From CAMLFJ01 sp040902305 (GTDB taxonomy: Bacteria > Methylomirabilota > Methylomirabilia > Rokubacteriales > CSP1-6): a DNA stretch of 64,000 bases. Within the stretch, counting starts at the first letter, position 1. Each line of letters starts with the position of its first letter. This document shows, piece after piece, positions 17,742 to 26,705 of the stretch. The notes under the pieces were generated by a model. The model was not told where the DNA came from. It saw only the letters and a program-made list of their open reading frames with translations, and did no database searches. A program made the position numbers and the translations under genes. The DNA is taken from positions 105,000 to 168,999 of the forward strand of contig JBBDXN010000040.1 of NCBI GenBank assembly GCA_040902305.1, given 5' to 3'.

Positions 17742-18947
17742 TCAGACCACGCCGCGGGCGCGAAGGCCGGCGATGTCCGGGCCGCGGTAGCCCAGCTCCG
17801 CGAGGATCGCCTCGGTGTGCTCGCCGAGCTGCGGCGCCCGGCGGCGGAAGCGTCCCGGCGTCTCGGAGAGATCGACCGGCGTGGGCGCGAGCGGCGCCGG
17901 CCGCGGCAGCCCCGGATAGTCGGTGTCGGCCAGCAGCCCGGCGGCCCGGATGTGGGCGTCCTCGAGCGCCTGCTGGGGCGAGTACAGCGGCCCGGCCGGG
18001 ACCCTGGCCTTCTCGAGCTCGTCCAGCGCCTCGGCGGTCGTGCGGTCGGCGGTCCACTCCGACATCCGCTTGGAGATCGTCTCGCCGTTGTCGCCGCGGG
18101 CCAGGTCGTCCTTGAAGCGCGGGTCGGTCAGCCAGTGCCCCTCACCCATCAGCTTCGCCCAGCGCGCGAACATGGGACCGCCGATCGCGTAGGCGATGAT
18201 CCAGCCGTCCTTCGTGCGGAACAGGTCGGACGGCGCCGAGGTTTGCCCCCGGTTGACCGTGGCCACCCGGTTCGGGTGCACGACCTGCTGCTCGACGAGG
18301 GTGGGGTTGTTGAAGGCGACCGCGGTGCGTAGCAAGGCGGCCTCGACCTTCTGGCCGCGGCCCGTCTTGTCGCGCGCCATGAGCGCCGCCAGCGTGCCGA
18401 ACGCCGAGACCGACGCGGTCCCGAAGTCGACCCAGGCCACCGAGGCGCGCAGCGGTTGCTCCGGGGTGCCGGTCAGGTACGCGCCGCCGGCCATCACCTG
18501 GCCGATGCCGTCGAAGCCATGCTTGTGGCTCCAGGGGCCCCCGGCGCCGAACGCCGTCACGGTGGTGAGGATGATGTCGGGCTTCACCGCGCGGAGGCTG
18601 TCGAGATCGAGCGCCAGCGCCCGCAGCACCTCGGGCGGCAGGTTGGCGACCACCACGTCGGCGGTGGCCGCCAGCTTGCGGACGATCTCACGCCCCTCGG
18701 GACAGGCGGGATCGAGGGTCATCGCCCGCTTGTTGCGGTTCATCACGAGGTACATGGCCCCCACGCCGTCGGCGCCCACCGGCGCCACCCACCGGTCTTC
18801 TCCCCCGCCGATCCGCTCGATCCGGATGACGTCGGCCCCGAGATCGGCCAGCAGCGCCGCGCAGTATGGCCCCGCGATGTAGCGTCCGAAGTCGAGGACC
18901 CGGACCCCGCTCAGAACATCGTTCAGCGCTCCGTCACGCTCGCTCAT
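17742..18947 (-). CDS. CaiB/BaiF family (class III) CoA-transferase
   Basis: The protein has 401 residues, starting MSERDGALNDVLSGVRVLDF. GRYIAGPYCAALLADLGADV is the classic N-terminal block of class III CoA-transferases, and NRNKRAMTLD with NLPPEVLRALALD follow. The catalytic aspartate lies in AWVDFGTAS (residues about 175-180), as in formyl-CoA transferase. The substrate could be a succinyl, formyl or aromatic CoA ester. It is on the same strand as the LLM oxidoreductase, with 214 bases between, so it may have its own promoter. Confidence 0.88.
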   Translation of the reverse strand: MSERDGALNDVLSGVRVLDFGRYIAGPYCAALLADLGADVIRIERIGGGEDRWVAPVGADGVGAMYLVMNRNKRAMTLDPACPEGREIVRKLAATADVVVANLPPEVLRALALDLDSLRAVKPDIILTTVTAFGAGGPWSHKHGFDGIGQVMAGGAYLTGTPEQPLRASVAWVDFGTASVSAFGTLAALMARDKTGRGQKVEAALLRTAVAFNNPTLVEQQVVHPNRVATVNRGQTSAPSDLFRTKDGWIIAYAIGGPMFARWAKLMGEGHWLTDPRFKDDLARGDNGETISKRMSEWTADRTTAEALDELEKARVPAGPLYSPQQALEDAHIRAAGLLADTDYPGLPRPAPLAPTPVDLSETPGRFRRRAPQLGEHTEAILAELGYRGPDIAGLRARGVV

Positions 18948-19161
18948 GTCGAGGCTCCCCTGGGTGCGATATTGGCCTGGAGACTGCACCGGCCGCCGCA
19001 CGGCGTCAAGGCGCTTTGGGGTGCCCTCGACCGTCATCAGCTCCGCGCCGTCGGCCTGGACGGCGAGCATCGGGCAAGGCAGCGTAGGGCTTCTCCCGCA
19101 CCAGAGTTCCTGTTCCAGGTAATGACCATGAAACAGCCGCGACCCGTGACTGAAGCAGGGG

Positions 19162-20307
19162 TTAACGGAAGGCGGGCATGACTTCCTGGGCGAAGCGGGT
19201 GAGCTGCTCGACCATGAGATCTCGCGGCGTGCCGATCGCCCAGCCGATCATGACGTGGTCCAGTCCGGGGTAGCGCCGCTCCACCTCCTTCAGGTAGGCG
19301 ACGATGTCGCTCGATGGCCCGCAGAGCCAGGAGCGGTTGCGCACGCCATTTTCCAGGGTGGCCGAGGTCGGCGATTGTGCCTGTCGCGCCGCGACCGCCT
19401 TCACGTGCTCCTCGCTGTAGCGCAGCATGCCCAGCGGCGCCATGACCTTGGCGTGCTCCTCGAAGTACGGGCGCGCGCGCTCGATGGCCCGCTCCGCGGT
19501 GTCGTCGATGCACATGCGGAAGCCGAGGATCAGCTCCTCGCCGAGCTCGAGCGCGCGGCCGTGGCGGCGCGCGGTCTCCTGGTAGTCGCGGACCCAGCGC
19601 TGGACGAGCTCCTCGGCGGTGGCGGAGATGACGCCCTTGATGCCGTTGCGGGCCATGAAGTCGAGGCCCCGCGCGCTGCCGCTCACGATGGGCTGCCAGA
19701 CCTCGACGGGCCCGTGCAGGGGACGCGGCACCAGGGTGATTTCCTTGAGCGGATAGCCCCGATACGGGACCTCCGGGGGAAGGGTGTAGTGCTTCCCCCG
19801 GTGCGAGAACGATTCCTCGCGAAACGCCTTCAGGATGATCTCCACCTGCTCCTCGAACAGCTCGCGGTTGGCCTCGGCATCCAGCATCGGGTTGCCGAAC
19901 GTCTCGACCTCGCGGGTGTGATACCCGCGCCCCACGCCGAACACGACCCGGCCCCGGGTGAGGATGTCCGCGACGGCGTAGTCCTCGGCGAGGCGGAGGG
20001 GATGCCACGCGGGGACGACGTTGAAGGCGCAGCCGATCTTCACGCGCTCGGTGCGGTGGGCCAGGTCCACCGCCAGCATCGGGATGCTCGGGATGCACTC
20101 GTACCCCTCGTGCTGGAAGTGATGCTCGGCCAGCCAGAGGGTCTCGTAGCCCAGCGTGTCGGCGGCGCGGGCCAGGGCCGTCGCGGTGTCGAACGCCTCG
20201 GCGAGGCGCTCGTTGGGATACCGGCGGTCGTCGGCGGGCGTGCCCGCCAGCCCACAGTGCTCCAGCTCGATGTGGCCCACGTAGAGGGTGGAGAAGCGCG
20301 TGATCAT
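19162..20307 (-). CDS. LLM class flavin-dependent oxidoreductase (bacterial luciferase-like)
   Basis: The protein has 381 residues and a TIM-barrel luciferase-like fold. WLAEHHFQHEGY is the conserved N-terminal family motif, VKIGCAFNVVPAWHPLRLAEDYAVAD contains the next conserved block, and GVGRGYHTREVETFG matches the flavin/substrate loop. FMNH2 or F420 could be the cofactor; the AEHHF motif and overall pattern fit the FMN-dependent alkanal monooxygenase-type group. The gene lies 65 bases downstream of a FAD hydroxylase and upstream of a CoA-transferase, suggesting a catabolic unit on an aromatic or cyclic compound. Confidence 0.85.
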   Translation of the reverse strand: MITRFSTLYVGHIELEHCGLAGTPADDRRYPNERLAEAFDTATALARAADTLGYETLWLAEHHFQHEGYECIPSIPMLAVDLAHRTERVKIGCAFNVVPAWHPLRLAEDYAVADILTRGRVVFGVGRGYHTREVETFGNPMLDAEANRELFEEQVEIILKAFREESFSHRGKHYTLPPEVPYRGYPLKEITLVPRPLHGPVEVWQPIVSGSARGLDFMARNGIKGVISATAEELVQRWVRDYQETARRHGRALELGEELILGFRMCIDDTAERAIERARPYFEEHAKVMAPLGMLRYSEEHVKAVAARQAQSPTSATLENGVRNRSWLCGPSSDIVAYLKEVERRYPGLDHVMIGWAIGTPRDLMVEQLTRFAQEVMPAFR

Positions 20308-20372
20308 CGCGGGCGCCTCCTCGCGCGCTTGCCTTCGAGTCCCAGGTTCATCGCGTGGCCTCCACGTGCCGG

Positions 20373-21602
20373 TTACGTCACGTGCTCGCGGGCGAAGCCG
20401 GCGATGCGCTTGTACTCGTCGGAGAGCCGCTGGAGCTCGGCGCGGCTGATGTAGCGGTCGAGATCGTCGAACGGGGCGTCGCCTACCAGCTCTTCTACCC
20501 GACGGATGAGATAGTCCGGCGGATGCTCGCGGTTGGTGCGCACGACGCGCGCGGTCGGCGCCGAGCGCGCGGCCTCGTAGGCGGCAAGCGCGGCCGGCGG
20601 GTCGCCGCCCGCGGCCAGGCCATCGGCGAGCGCGCGCGCGTCGAGGATGGCCTGGGCCGCGCCGTTGGAGCCGCGCGGATACATCGGGTGCGCGGCGTCG
20701 CCCAGCAGGGTGACGCGGCCGAAGGTCCAGCGATCGACCGGGTCCCGGTCCACCATGGGGTACTCGAAGATGACGTCGGAGCGGCGGAGCAGGTCGGGGA
20801 CATTCAGCCAATCGAAGGTCCATCGCGCGAAGATGGGCAGGAAGTCCTCGAGGCGACCCGGCTTGTTCCAGTCGTTGCGCTCGTAGCCCGGCTGCGCGAC
20901 CTGGGCGGTCCAGTTGATGAGCTGCCGCCCCTGGCCGTCCACGTCGTCCACGATCGGATAGATGACGAGATTGCCGGACTGGATCGACCCGATGCGCACG
21001 TAGCTGCGGCCGGTCAGGAAGGGCTTGGCGCGCGTGACCCCGCGCCAGGTGTTGATGCCGCCGAAGCAGAGCTCCTCGCCCGGGTAGAACTGCCGGCGCA
21101 CGGCCGAGTTCACCCCATCGCAGGCGATCGCGACGTCGGCGGTGACGGACGCGCGTGGCGCGCCGGTCGTGGTCGAGCGGAAGTGCAGGATCACCTGCCG
21201 GTCGCTCTGGTCGAGCCCGACGCACTGGTGATCGGTGAGGACGCGGGCCGCGCCGAGCCGCTCCATCGCGGCGCGCCAGAGCGTCAGGTGCACCCGGCCG
21301 CGATGGATGCCCACCTCGGGCACCGGGTAGCCCGCGGCCCGTCCGCGCGGCTCGGAATAGATGAGCTGGCCGAAGCGGTTGAAGAAGCAGCTATCGCGGT
21401 TCTCGATGCCCTGGGCCGCCAGCGCCTCCCCGAGGCCGAGCGCGGTCAGCTCGCGCATGCCGTGGGGCAGCAGCGTGATGCCGACCCCCAGCTCTCTCAC
21501 CTCGGGCGCGCCCTCGTACACGCGGCAGGGGATGCCGCGCTGGTGGAGCGCGAGCGCCAGGGTGAGTCCGCCGATGCCGCCGCCGATGATCGCGATGTCC
21601 AT
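20373..21602 (-). CDS. FAD-dependent monooxygenase (salicylate/3-hydroxybenzoate hydroxylase-like)
   Basis: The protein has 409 residues. MDIAIIGGGIGGLTLALALH gives the GxGxxG FAD loop, ACDGVNSAVRR is the DG motif that binds FAD and NAD(P)H, and TLLGDAAHPMYPRGSNGAAQ is the GD motif with the flavin ribityl aspartate. All three hallmarks of class A flavoprotein aromatic hydroxylases are present. The likely reaction is NAD(P)H-dependent ring hydroxylation. Its ATG at 21602 is divergent from the SnoaL-like gene at 21748. The 145-base spacer may hold both promoters. Confidence 0.9.
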   Translation of the reverse strand: MDIAIIGGGIGGLTLALALHQRGIPCRVYEGAPEVRELGVGITLLPHGMRELTALGLGEALAAQGIENRDSCFFNRFGQLIYSEPRGRAAGYPVPEVGIHRGRVHLTLWRAAMERLGAARVLTDHQCVGLDQSDRQVILHFRSTTTGAPRASVTADVAIACDGVNSAVRRQFYPGEELCFGGINTWRGVTRAKPFLTGRSYVRIGSIQSGNLVIYPIVDDVDGQGRQLINWTAQVAQPGYERNDWNKPGRLEDFLPIFARWTFDWLNVPDLLRRSDVIFEYPMVDRDPVDRWTFGRVTLLGDAAHPMYPRGSNGAAQAILDARALADGLAAGGDPPAALAAYEAARSAPTARVVRTNREHPPDYLIRRVEELVGDAPFDDLDRYISRAELQRLSDEYKRIAGFAREHVT

Positions 21603-21747
21603 GGGGTGCTTTCCGTTCCGAGGTGGGCGGAGTGTAGCGTGCGCGGGCGGCACCGGCAACGGCCGGGTGGGCCCCGGTCGCGGACCCCTGCCGGGCCTGT
21701 CGATTCCCGGCCGCCCCGTTCGACCATCCAGCGAGGGAGGGCAAGAA

Positions 21748-22197
21748 ATGACACCTCGCAACGAAAGATCCAATGACGAAGCGGAGATCCGGCACCTCAT
21801 CGACGGCTGGCTCGAGGCGGTCCGCGCCAAGGACGTCAACGCGGCCATGGCGCCCTACGCGCCCGACGCCCTGTCGTTCGATCTCGCCCCGCCGCTCCAG
21901 TACCGGGGAGCCGCCGCGAGCCGCCAGAGCCTGGAGGCGTGGTTCCCGACGTTCCGGGGTCCGGTCGGCTACGAGATCCGTGACCTGACCATCACGGCCG
22001 GCGACGAGGTCGCCTTCTCCCACAGCCTCAACCGGATCAGCGGAGCCAGGACGGACGGGACGGAGACCGACGTGTGGGTGCGCGCGACGGTGTGTTTCCG
22101 GAGGATCGGCGGCACGTGGGCGATCACGCACGAGCACGTGTCGGTGCCGTTCGAGATGACCCCGCCCTTCAAGGCGTCGCTCGACCTCGAGCCCTGA
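21748..22197 (+). CDS. SnoaL/NTF2-like ketosteroid-isomerase-fold protein
   Basis: The protein has 149 residues. The helix AEIRHLIDGWLEAVRAKDVN and the following strand order, closing with VWVRATVCFRRIGGTWAITH, are typical of the calcineurin-like SnoaL_3/DUF4440 group with the NTF2 cone fold. ATG at 21748 has a purine-rich site GAGGGAGG upstream. Function within the fold is broad (isomerase, cyclase, binding protein), so none is assigned. It is followed at once by a tiny membrane open frame and an SDR. Confidence 0.8.
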   Translation: MTPRNERSNDEAEIRHLIDGWLEAVRAKDVNAAMAPYAPDALSFDLAPPLQYRGAAASRQSLEAWFPTFRGPVGYEIRDLTITAGDEVAFSHSLNRISGARTDGTETDVWVRATVCFRRIGGTWAITHEHVSVPFEMTPPFKASLDLEP

Positions 22198-22199
22198 CG

Positions 22200-22319
22200 A
22201 TGACGACCACGATGATCACCAGGGTGGACGTCGGCCCCGCCTGGTACCCGATCGCGCTCGTGCTCACGGCCGTGCCCTGCGCCTGGCTCGGCGGCGCTCT
22301 GCACCGGACGGAGGGTTGA
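22200..22319 (+). CDS. Possible small membrane protein (39 residues)
   Basis: An ATG two bases after the upstream stop opens a 39-codon frame ending four bases before the SDR start. It encodes one hydrophobic helix (WYPIALVLTAVPCAWLGGAL) between a short polar start and a charged tail HRTEG. Tight placement between two genes and the single clean helix support a real small protein. Base composition alone could also produce such a frame. Confidence 0.4.
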   Translation: MTTTMITRVDVGPAWYPIALVLTAVPCAWLGGALHRTEG

Positions 22320-22323
22320 CACG

Positions 22324-23103
22324 ATGCTCCTCGGCCAGAAGAGCGCGGTGATCTACGGGGCGGGTGGGGGGATCGGCGGCGCGGTGGCGCGGGCCTTCGC
22401 CCGGGAGGGGGCGCGGCTCTTCCTCGCTGGCCGCACGCTCGCTAAGGTGAGGGCGGTGGCGGACGAGATCGCCGCGGCGCGAGGCACCGCCGAGGCGGCC
22501 CAGGTGGATGCGCACGACGAGCAGGCGGTGGAGCGGCACCTCGACGCGGTGGCCCGCAAGGCGGGGGGGATCGACATCCTCTTCAACGCCATCGGCATGG
22601 AGGACATTCACGGGACCGCGCTGGTCGACATGCGCGTCGAGGACGTCCTGCACCCGGTCCTGGTCGCCTTGAAGACGCAGTTTCATACAGCCCGCGCCGC
22701 GGCGCGGCACATGGTGGCGCGAGGCGCGGGCGTGATCATGACGATCACGGCCGGGCCGCCCGAGCCCATCCCCTACGTCGGAGGCTTCGGGCCGGCCTGC
22801 GCGGCGATCGAGAGCCTGTGGCGAGGCCTGGCGGCGGAGCTGGGGCCGCGGGGCGTGCGCCTCATCTGCGTGCGCTCCGCGGGATCTCCCGATACGCCCG
22901 ACGTCCGGCAGACGCTCGAGCTGCACGCCCGGGCCACCGGCGCGACGTACGAGGAGTGCCTGGCCGCGTTCAGCGGCACGACGTTGCTCAAGCGCCTACC
23001 GCGGGCGGCCGAGGTCGCCAACGTCGCGGCCATGATGGCGTCGGACGGCGCCAGCGCGATGACCGGCGCCTTCGTCCACGTGACCTGCGGCTCGCGGGAC
23101 TGA
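22324..23103 (+). CDS. SDR-fold protein with substituted catalytic residues
   Basis: The protein has 259 residues. YGAGGGIGGAVARAFAREGA is the SDR dinucleotide-binding loop (TGxxxGIG), followed by LAGRTLAKV and FNAIG in place of NNAG. The helix CAAIESLWRGLAAELGP aligns with the usual KAAxxxLTxxLAxEL, which puts Cys159 where lysine should be and Phe155 where the catalytic tyrosine should be. The serine position reads TITAGPP. Most or all of the standard tetrad is therefore changed, although Tyr151 is nearby. It may be a binding or non-redox SDR, or use a shifted tyrosine. Confidence 0.8.
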   Translation: MLLGQKSAVIYGAGGGIGGAVARAFAREGARLFLAGRTLAKVRAVADEIAAARGTAEAAQVDAHDEQAVERHLDAVARKAGGIDILFNAIGMEDIHGTALVDMRVEDVLHPVLVALKTQFHTARAAARHMVARGAGVIMTITAGPPEPIPYVGGFGPACAAIESLWRGLAAELGPRGVRLICVRSAGSPDTPDVRQTLELHARATGATYEECLAAFSGTTLLKRLPRAAEVANVAAMMASDGASAMTGAFVHVTCGSRD

Positions 23104-23155
23104 CCGCGGTTAGCGGTCTGACCCGCGAGCCGCGATCGTCACCGCGCGGGAGCGC

Positions 23156-23701
23156 TCACTTCGGGACGTACTTGACCTGCTGGCCGCCGATCGTCGCTTC
23201 CGCCATCGCGCCCGTGATCGGCCTGACGACGACGGCGATCCCCTCGATGAAGCTGGCGTTGGCGGCCGCGCCCTGCTGCAGGATCATCGCCGCGGCGCCG
23301 GCCGTGAAGTCGACCGGGCTCAGCTTGAAGCGGTCCAAGGCGGCCTTGTTCTCGAACACGACCAGCTCGCTGAAGGTCTGACCCCCGATCTGCGCGCCGA
23401 CCGACCCCAGGGTCAGGTCGGCATAGCCGACGTGCTGCCCCTGCTCGTACACGACGCCCTGGCCGTAGCCGCCGCCGATACCCAGTCCGGCCTTGACCAC
23501 CTCCGGGAACAGGGCGTAGCCATATCCCTTGCGGGCCAGGGCCTCCACGCCGGGATCCACGCGGTTCATGTCCTGCATCGTCGCGGTCGCATGCTCGAGC
23601 AGGGCGGCGCGGCTCGCCTGGTTCGGCGGCGCGGTGGTGCAGCCGACCGGCAATCCGATGGCGAGGGCGAAGATCACGACGGCCCGGGTAAAAGAGCTCA
23701 T
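23156..23701 (-). CDS. SYLF/YSC84-domain lipoprotein
   Basis: The protein has 181 residues with a signal peptide ending in GLPVGC, a lipobox-like site, so it is probably a lipid-anchored periplasmic or outer-membrane protein. The mature part (EALARKGYGYALFPEVVKAG, then GGGYGQGVVYEQG and YADLTLGSVGAQIGGQTFSE) matches the SYLF domain, known to bind phospholipids. Its ATG overlaps the stop of the pyroglutamyl-peptidase gene upstream. The biological role in bacteria is poorly defined. Confidence 0.85.
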   Translation of the reverse strand: MSSFTRAVVIFALAIGLPVGCTTAPPNQASRAALLEHATATMQDMNRVDPGVEALARKGYGYALFPEVVKAGLGIGGGYGQGVVYEQGQHVGYADLTLGSVGAQIGGQTFSELVVFENKAALDRFKLSPVDFTAGAAAMILQQGAAANASFIEGIAVVVRPITGAMAEATIGGQQVKYVPK

Positions 23702-24336
23702 GGGTCATCCTCCTGGGGTTGAGCGATGCGGGACAGGACGATCTCCACGGCCCGGCTCATCATCGCGACGTCCATGCTCGGCTCCTCGAGGTCGTGCGCG
23801 GCCACCATCGAGGGCAGGAACGGGAAGTGGATGAAGCCGGCCGGGATCGCGAGAGCCCGCCGGGAAAGGGCATGGAGCGTGGTGTAGGAGATGTCGTTGC
23901 AGAGATAGGTGCCGGCGGTGTTCGAGATCGCGGCCGGGATCCCTTCCGCGTTCAGCGCGGCCAGCATCTCCCGCAGCGGGAGCGTGCTCAGGCAGGCCGC
24001 CGGTCCGCCTTCCACGCACGCCACGTCGCGCAGCACCTGCCCGTGCGCGTCCGGGCGCGAGTAGTCCATCACGTTGACCGCCACCCGCTCCAGCGAGATG
24101 CGCGCGCGCCCGCCCGCCAGGCCCAGGTGCACGATCGCGACGAGGCCCGCCGCCTCCAGCAGGGGCGCCACGACCGCGCGCGCCGCCTCGTGCTGCACCG
24201 GCAGGATCACGCTCCGCACCACGCAGTCGCCGATCACCCGGCCGTCGAGCTGCTTCGCCACCTCGCCCGACGGGTTGACGCTGTCGCCGTCGAAGGGTTC
24301 GAACCCGGTGAGCAGGATGTGGCGTGCTGGGGTCAC
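23698..24336 (-). CDS. pcp: Pyroglutamyl-peptidase I (peptidase family C15)
   Basis: The protein has 212 residues, close to the usual 215. HILLTGFEPFDGDSVNPSGE is the family start. The catalytic triad is intact: Glu83 in SLERVAVN, Cys146 in SNTAGTYLCND, and His170 in GFIHFPFLP. The enzyme removes N-terminal pyroglutamate from peptides in the cytoplasm. The start is a GTG at 24336 that overlaps the stop of the carbonic-anhydrase gene, and its stop overlaps the start of the SYLF gene, so three genes are coupled. Confidence 0.9.
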   Translation of the reverse strand: MTPARHILLTGFEPFDGDSVNPSGEVAKQLDGRVIGDCVVRSVILPVQHEAARAVVAPLLEAAGLVAIVHLGLAGGRARISLERVAVNVMDYSRPDAHGQVLRDVACVEGGPAACLSTLPLREMLAALNAEGIPAAISNTAGTYLCNDISYTTLHALSRRALAIPAGFIHFPFLPSMVAAHDLEEPSMDVAMMSRAVEIVLSRIAQPQEDDP

Positions 24337-24857
24337 GCCGGTTGCACTCCGGTGCGGTGGCGCTGGGCCAGGGCCTGGTACCCGACTGGGTTCACCTGCA
24401 CCCAGCGCTCGGCGGGAGTGCCGGCCAGCGGGCCCTTCACCTTGCAAGGGGCGCCCATGGCCAGCATGCCGTCGGGGATCTCGGTGCCCGGCGTGACCAG
24501 GGAGCCGGCGGCCACCATGGCGCGCACGCCGATCTTGACGCCGTCCAGCAGCGTGGAGGAATTACCGACCAGGGCCTCCTCGCCGACGGTGGCGGCGTGG
24601 ACCAGGCAGAGATGCCCGACGGTGGCGCCGGGGCCGATCTCGACGCCGCCGGCCGGGGTCACGTGGATCACCGCGCAGTCCTGCACGTTGGCGCCCTTGC
24701 GGATCACGATCGGGTTGAAGTCGGCGCGGAGGACGGTGTTGTACCAGACCGAGGCGTTCTCCTCCACGGTGACGTCGCCGATCAGGTTGGCGGTGGGCGC
24801 GATGAAGGCGGTCGGGTGCACGCGAGGGGACTTGCCCTCGAACGAGAAGAGCGGCAT
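24333..24857 (-). CDS. Gamma-class carbonic anhydrase-like hexapeptide-repeat protein
   Basis: The protein has 174 residues built of left-handed beta-helix hexapeptide repeats (IGDVTVEENASVWYNTVLRA; IGPGATVGHLCLVHAATVGE). The three zinc ligands of the gamma-CA family are present as His65, His82 and His87. Family proteins (YrdA, CaiE, CamH) interconvert CO2 and bicarbonate or bind acyl-CoA-like ligands; many lack the Cam acidic loop, as here. It is first in an operon with pcp and the SYLF gene and divergent from the type III polyketide synthase. Confidence 0.85.
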   Translation of the reverse strand: MPLFSFEGKSPRVHPTAFIAPTANLIGDVTVEENASVWYNTVLRADFNPIVIRKGANVQDCAVIHVTPAGGVEIGPGATVGHLCLVHAATVGEEALVGNSSTLLDGVKIGVRAMVAAGSLVTPGTEIPDGMLAMGAPCKVKGPLAGTPAERWVQVNPVGYQALAQRHRTGVQPA

Positions 24858-24952
24858 CCAGGGCTCCTTGATGACGGGGTTTGACGGCGCGGGACGATAG
24901 TGCGCCCGGTCGCCTGGACAAGGCAAGGGGTGGGGTGTAGCCTGCGCCCAAC

Positions 24953-25978
24953 ATGGCCGCGCCGAAGATCGCCGCCGTCGCGACCGCCACCCCGCCCTGG
25001 TGCTACGACCAGGCCACCGTTCTTCGCATGTCGGGCTACCACGACCCGCGCCGCATGGGGTTCTTCAGCAATAGCTTGATCGAGACGCGCCACCTCTACA
25101 TGGACCCGGAGACATTCACGCCCGACGAGAGCGTGGACCAGCTCAACGACCGCTGGCGGCGCGGGGCGGTGGAAGTCGGCAAGGCGGCGGTGGCGCGGGT
25201 GATCGAGCAGGCGGGCTGGCAACGGGAGGACGTGGATTTCCTCGCCACCACCACCTGCACCGGGCGGGTGTGCCCGAGCCTCGACGCGCAAATCATCAAC
25301 GAGCTCGGGCTCCGGTCCACCATCCAGCGCGTGCACATCGGCGACACCGGCTGCGCCAGCGCGATGGTGGCGATGCAGCAAGTGTCCAACCACCTGCGCG
25401 CGTTCCCGGACCATCGCGCGGTGATGGTGGCGGTGGAGATCTGCTCGGCGGCTTACTTTCTCGACGATCGGCTCGAGAGCGCGGTGGCGCACGCCATCTT
25501 CGCCGACGGGGCGGGGGCGATCGCGCTCAGCACCGAGGCGGCGGGGCCGGAGATCGTCGAGCACCGGACGATGTTCCGCTCCGAGCACCTGGGGGCGATG
25601 GGCTTCGAGTATCCGGGCGGGCGGCCGCGGGTGATCCTCTCCAAGGACGTGCGACGCATCGGCGCGGGCATGATGAAGGAGATGGCCGGCGCACTGCTGG
25701 CCTCGCACGGGCTCAAGAAGGAGGACATCGCGCACTTCGTGCTGCACTCGGCGGGCCGGCGGGTGATCGAGCAGGTGGGCAAGCTGATGGAGCTGGACGA
25801 GAGCCGCCTGGCCCACTCGCGCACCGTGCTGCAGAAGTTCGGGAACATGTCCTCCGCGACCGTCGTGTTCGTGCTCGATGAGCTGATGCGCGGGAACGAA
25901 GCGGTGCCGGGAGACTGGGGCCTCATGATCGCGCTCGGGCCGGGCTTCGCCGCCGAGGGCGCCCTGCTGCGCTGGTAG
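24953..25978 (+). CDS. Type III polyketide synthase (chalcone synthase-like)
   Basis: The protein has 341 residues and a thiolase fold. The catalytic triad of type III synthases is visible: Cys134 in GDTGCASAMVA, His265 in HFVLHSAGRRVIE, and Asn298 in FGNMSSATVVFVLDE. The GNMSSA block separates it from FabH. It condenses a starter acyl-CoA with malonyl units into alkylpyrones, resorcinols or similar phenolic lipids. A methyltransferase and a flavoprotein follow with no gap, giving a cluster of the same content as srsABC of Streptomyces griseus. The product is not predictable from sequence. Confidence 0.9.
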   Translation: MAAPKIAAVATATPPWCYDQATVLRMSGYHDPRRMGFFSNSLIETRHLYMDPETFTPDESVDQLNDRWRRGAVEVGKAAVARVIEQAGWQREDVDFLATTTCTGRVCPSLDAQIINELGLRSTIQRVHIGDTGCASAMVAMQQVSNHLRAFPDHRAVMVAVEICSAAYFLDDRLESAVAHAIFADGAGAIALSTEAAGPEIVEHRTMFRSEHLGAMGFEYPGGRPRVILSKDVRRIGAGMMKEMAGALLASHGLKKEDIAHFVLHSAGRRVIEQVGKLMELDESRLAHSRTVLQKFGNMSSATVVFVLDELMRGNEAVPGDWGLMIALGPGFAAEGALLRW

Positions 25979-25979
25979 C

Positions 25980-26705
25980 ATGCCCCTCCTTCCCCCCCTG
26001 GCCCGCGCCGCGGGCGTCCTCGAGATCATCGACGGGCCCAAGCCGGTGCCGTTCGCGGAAATGGCGTGCTGCATGATGGACATCGCGCGCGTCAACGCGC
26101 TGTTCGGCGGCCGCATGGTCACGATGACCCACGTGAAGCGCCTGCTCTCCCGGCGGTCGATCTCGCGGCCCATCACCGTGCTGGACGTGGGCACCGGGGC
26201 GGGGGACATCCCGCGCGCGCTGGTGCGCTGGGCGCGGCGCGAGGGCCGGCTCATCCGGGTGTTCGCGCTGGATCGCGACGCGGCCACGTTGCAGATCGCG
26301 GCGCAGGTGGTGCGCGACTATCCGGAGATCACCTTCCTCCAGGGCGACGCGCTGTCGCTGCCGGTGCGGGCGGGCTCGGTGGATCTCACGATCTCCGCGA
26401 TGACGCTGCACCACCTGGAGCCGGACGCGGGGGTGCGCTACCTCGTCGAGATGGATCGGGTCGCGCGGGTGGGCTTCGTGGTCAACGACCTGGTGCGGAG
26501 CCGCATCGCCCACGCGGTGGTGTGGGTGATCACGCGGTTCATCACCCGCAGCGCCATCTCGCGCCACGACGGGCCGCTGTCCGTGAAGCGGTCGTACACC
26601 CCGCCCGAGGTGAGCGGGCTCTGCGAGCGGGCCGGGCTCGAGGGGGTGGACGTCGTGCATCACTGGCCGTACTTTCGCTTCTGCGCGGTCCGGGTCAAGT
26701 CGTGA
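25980..26705 (+). CDS. SAM-dependent methyltransferase of the type III PKS cluster
   Basis: The protein has 241 residues. ITVLDVGTGAGDIPRALVRW is SAM motif I, FALDRDA follows, and LTISAMTLHHLEPDAG is the later conserved motif. It belongs to a UbiE-like class I group often encoded next to type III polyketide synthases. It starts one base after the synthase stop and its stop overlaps the GTG of the flavoprotein, so the three genes form an operon. O- or C-methylation of the polyketide is inferred from context. Confidence 0.85.
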   Translation: MPLLPPLARAAGVLEIIDGPKPVPFAEMACCMMDIARVNALFGGRMVTMTHVKRLLSRRSISRPITVLDVGTGAGDIPRALVRWARREGRLIRVFALDRDAATLQIAAQVVRDYPEITFLQGDALSLPVRAGSVDLTISAMTLHHLEPDAGVRYLVEMDRVARVGFVVNDLVRSRIAHAVVWVITRFITRSAISRHDGPLSVKRSYTPPEVSGLCERAGLEGVDVVHHWPYFRFCAVRVKS

